Below, one piece after another: positions 18,484 through 19,186 of a stretch of DNA of 19,186 bases. The position numbers were made by a program, and so were the translations under genes. Under the pieces are notes generated by a model. It searched no databases. It worked only from the letters and a program-made list of their open reading frames with translations, and was not told the origin of the DNA. Source of the stretch: Acidimicrobiaceae bacterium. GTDB taxonomy: Bacteria; Actinomycetota; Acidimicrobiia; Acidimicrobiales; RAAP-2. The stretch lies in NCBI GenBank assembly GCA_030838245.1, contig JAUTXB010000239.1, forward strand, positions 1-19,186. Direction: 5' to 3'. The stretch's first letter is position 1; every line of letters starts with the position of its first letter.

Positions 18484-19186
18484 ATGGTATTGGGGATCTG
18501 CACGGCCACCTTGATGACCGATCCGCTGGCCGCGACCGAGGCAGACATGCGTGCCGCCGGTGAGGCCCTCGTCGCTGCAGGCGTGAGCGAGGCATCGGTG
18601 TGGACGTTCCACATCCCAGCCCTGGCCGGTCTCGATCTTCACATCGAGGTGGTCGAAGCAGCATCGGCTTGGGCGAACACCACTGTGGCCGAGGCGGGTG
18701 CCGAGGCAGTACAGATAGCTCGGACGGCTGAAGAGGTCGGCGCCTCGAAGATCGCCGCCATCACCCTCGAACCGACACTGCCGGACCTCGAGCATGCGCG
18801 CGACAACTTGGCCCTACTGGTCGCTGCCGCTACCGATGTCGGCGCGCAGGTCTGTGTCGAGTTCCTGCCCTGGAGCGGCATCCCCGATCTGGCCACAGCC
18901 TGGGAGCTCGTCGAGCCGCTCGGTCCCGGTGCCGGGATCTTGCTTGATGCCTGGCACTGGGTGCGCCAGCCCGGCGGCCCGAACTCCGAGCTCCTGGCTC
19001 TGATCCCGGGCGATCGGATTGGCTACGTCCAGCTGTGCGATGCCGCAGCCCAGCCGAGCGACGACGTGATGACAGAAGCACTGCAACATCGGCTGCTTCC
19101 CGGTGACGGCGTTGTTGACTTCACCACCCTGATCCACCAGCTCGACACGATCGGCGCCCGGCCGTTCTTTGCCACCGAGATCTTCA
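18484..19186 (+). CDS. Sugar phosphate isomerase/epimerase-family TIM-barrel protein, N-terminal part
   Basis: The reading frame opens at ATG 18484 and runs off the window, giving 234 residues without a stop. GGGGG at 18473-18477 is a suitable ribosome-binding site. The product has the AP-endonuclease-2/IolE-like TIM-barrel pattern: a short N-terminal strand, helices rich in Ala, then VCVEFLPWSGIPDLATAWEL (conserved Glu in VEF), GILLDAWHWVRQPG (Asp and His metal ligands), GYVQLCDA, RLLPGDGVVDF and a terminal FATEIF (Glu). These acidic and histidine residues normally bind a divalent metal. Members isomerise or epimerise sugars and inositol derivatives or act as dehydratases; the substrate is open. 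It lies 148 bp after the ArsR-AHSA1 operon and may be transcribed separately. Confidence 0.88.
   Translation, partial: MVLGICTATLMTDPLAATEADMRAAGEALVAAGVSEASVWTFHIPALAGLDLHIEVVEAASAWANTTVAEAGAEAVQIARTAEEVGASKIAAITLEPTLPDLEHARDNLALLVAAATDVGAQVCVEFLPWSGIPDLATAWELVEPLGPGAGILLDAWHWVRQPGGPNSELLALIPGDRIGYVQLCDAAAQPSDDVMTEALQHRLLPGDGVVDFTTLIHQLDTIGARPFFATEIF

Noticed and set aside
1..19186. tRNA, rRNA, CRISPR arrays, insertion sequences, att sites and replication origins
   Set aside because: I looked for cloverleaf and T-loop patterns, regularly spaced repeats, transposase or integrase motifs and origin-like repeats, and found none convincing.

Overview
The window is high-GC DNA that looks like an actinobacterial chromosome. 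It carries several gene families typical of that phylum: mycothiol-dependent maleylpyruvate isomerase-like proteins (one intact, one a deleted remnant), a deazaflavin (F420)-dependent nitroreductase-family protein, and an RsbU/RsbV/RsbW-type partner-switching set. Several starts look leaderless, with a TANNNT -10 box exactly 12 nt before the start codon. I see no tRNA, rRNA, CRISPR array, insertion sequence or integrase. The genus cannot be fixed from sequence alone; an Acidimicrobiia-like or other soil/aquatic actinobacterium would fit.

Layout. (1) 1-2626, plus strand: two NtaA/SnaA/DszA-type flavin monooxygenases (the first cut by the window edge) and an NAD(P)H:FMN reductase, a plausible two-component monooxygenase operon. 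A 613-bp non-coding stretch with a perfect 15-bp hairpin follows. (2) 3240-4111, minus: a TetR regulator coupled by ATGA overlap to a 77-aa internally deleted maleylpyruvate isomerase-family remnant, with a 31-bp palindrome at the TetR promoter. (3) 4208-5574: a SAM methyltransferase diverging from an XRE-cupin regulator, with TTGGCAA/TTGCCAA half-sites between them. (4) 5709-6627, plus: a VOC protein and an AHSA1/SRPBCC protein, ended by a hairpin. (5) 6742-9097: a minus-strand cassette (SnoaL/NTF2-like protein, SDR, F420-type protein) diverging from a MarR regulator; a 21-bp palindrome lies in the -35/-10 spacer of the cassette promoter. (6) 9210-9752: a GNAT acetyltransferase resembling AAC(6') enzymes.

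(7) 9822-12384, minus: a membrane sensor PP2C phosphatase, a STAS anti-anti-sigma factor and an RsbW-type kinase, all overlapping. It diverges from (8) an orphan lipoprotein solute-binding protein at 12745-14028 with no permease or ATPase nearby. (9) 14114-16624: a RibD/DHFR-like reductase (plus), a DUF1579-like protein (minus), and a minus-strand pair of a 103-aa conserved protein and an RNase Z-like metallo-hydrolase. (10) 16746-19186, plus: maleylpyruvate isomerase-family protein, ArsR regulator, a possible 39-aa ORF and AHSA1/SRPBCC protein in a chain of 4-nt overlaps behind a near-consensus leaderless promoter with a palindromic operator, then a sugar phosphate isomerase/epimerase cut by the window end.

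The main theme is compact cassettes, each an enzyme set with its own local one-component regulator (TetR, XRE-cupin, MarR, ArsR) and a visible candidate operator. The most unusual items are the in-frame deleted isomerase still coupled to its regulator, the four regulator/operator pairs, and the sensor phosphatase module placed back to back with an orphan binding lipoprotein.
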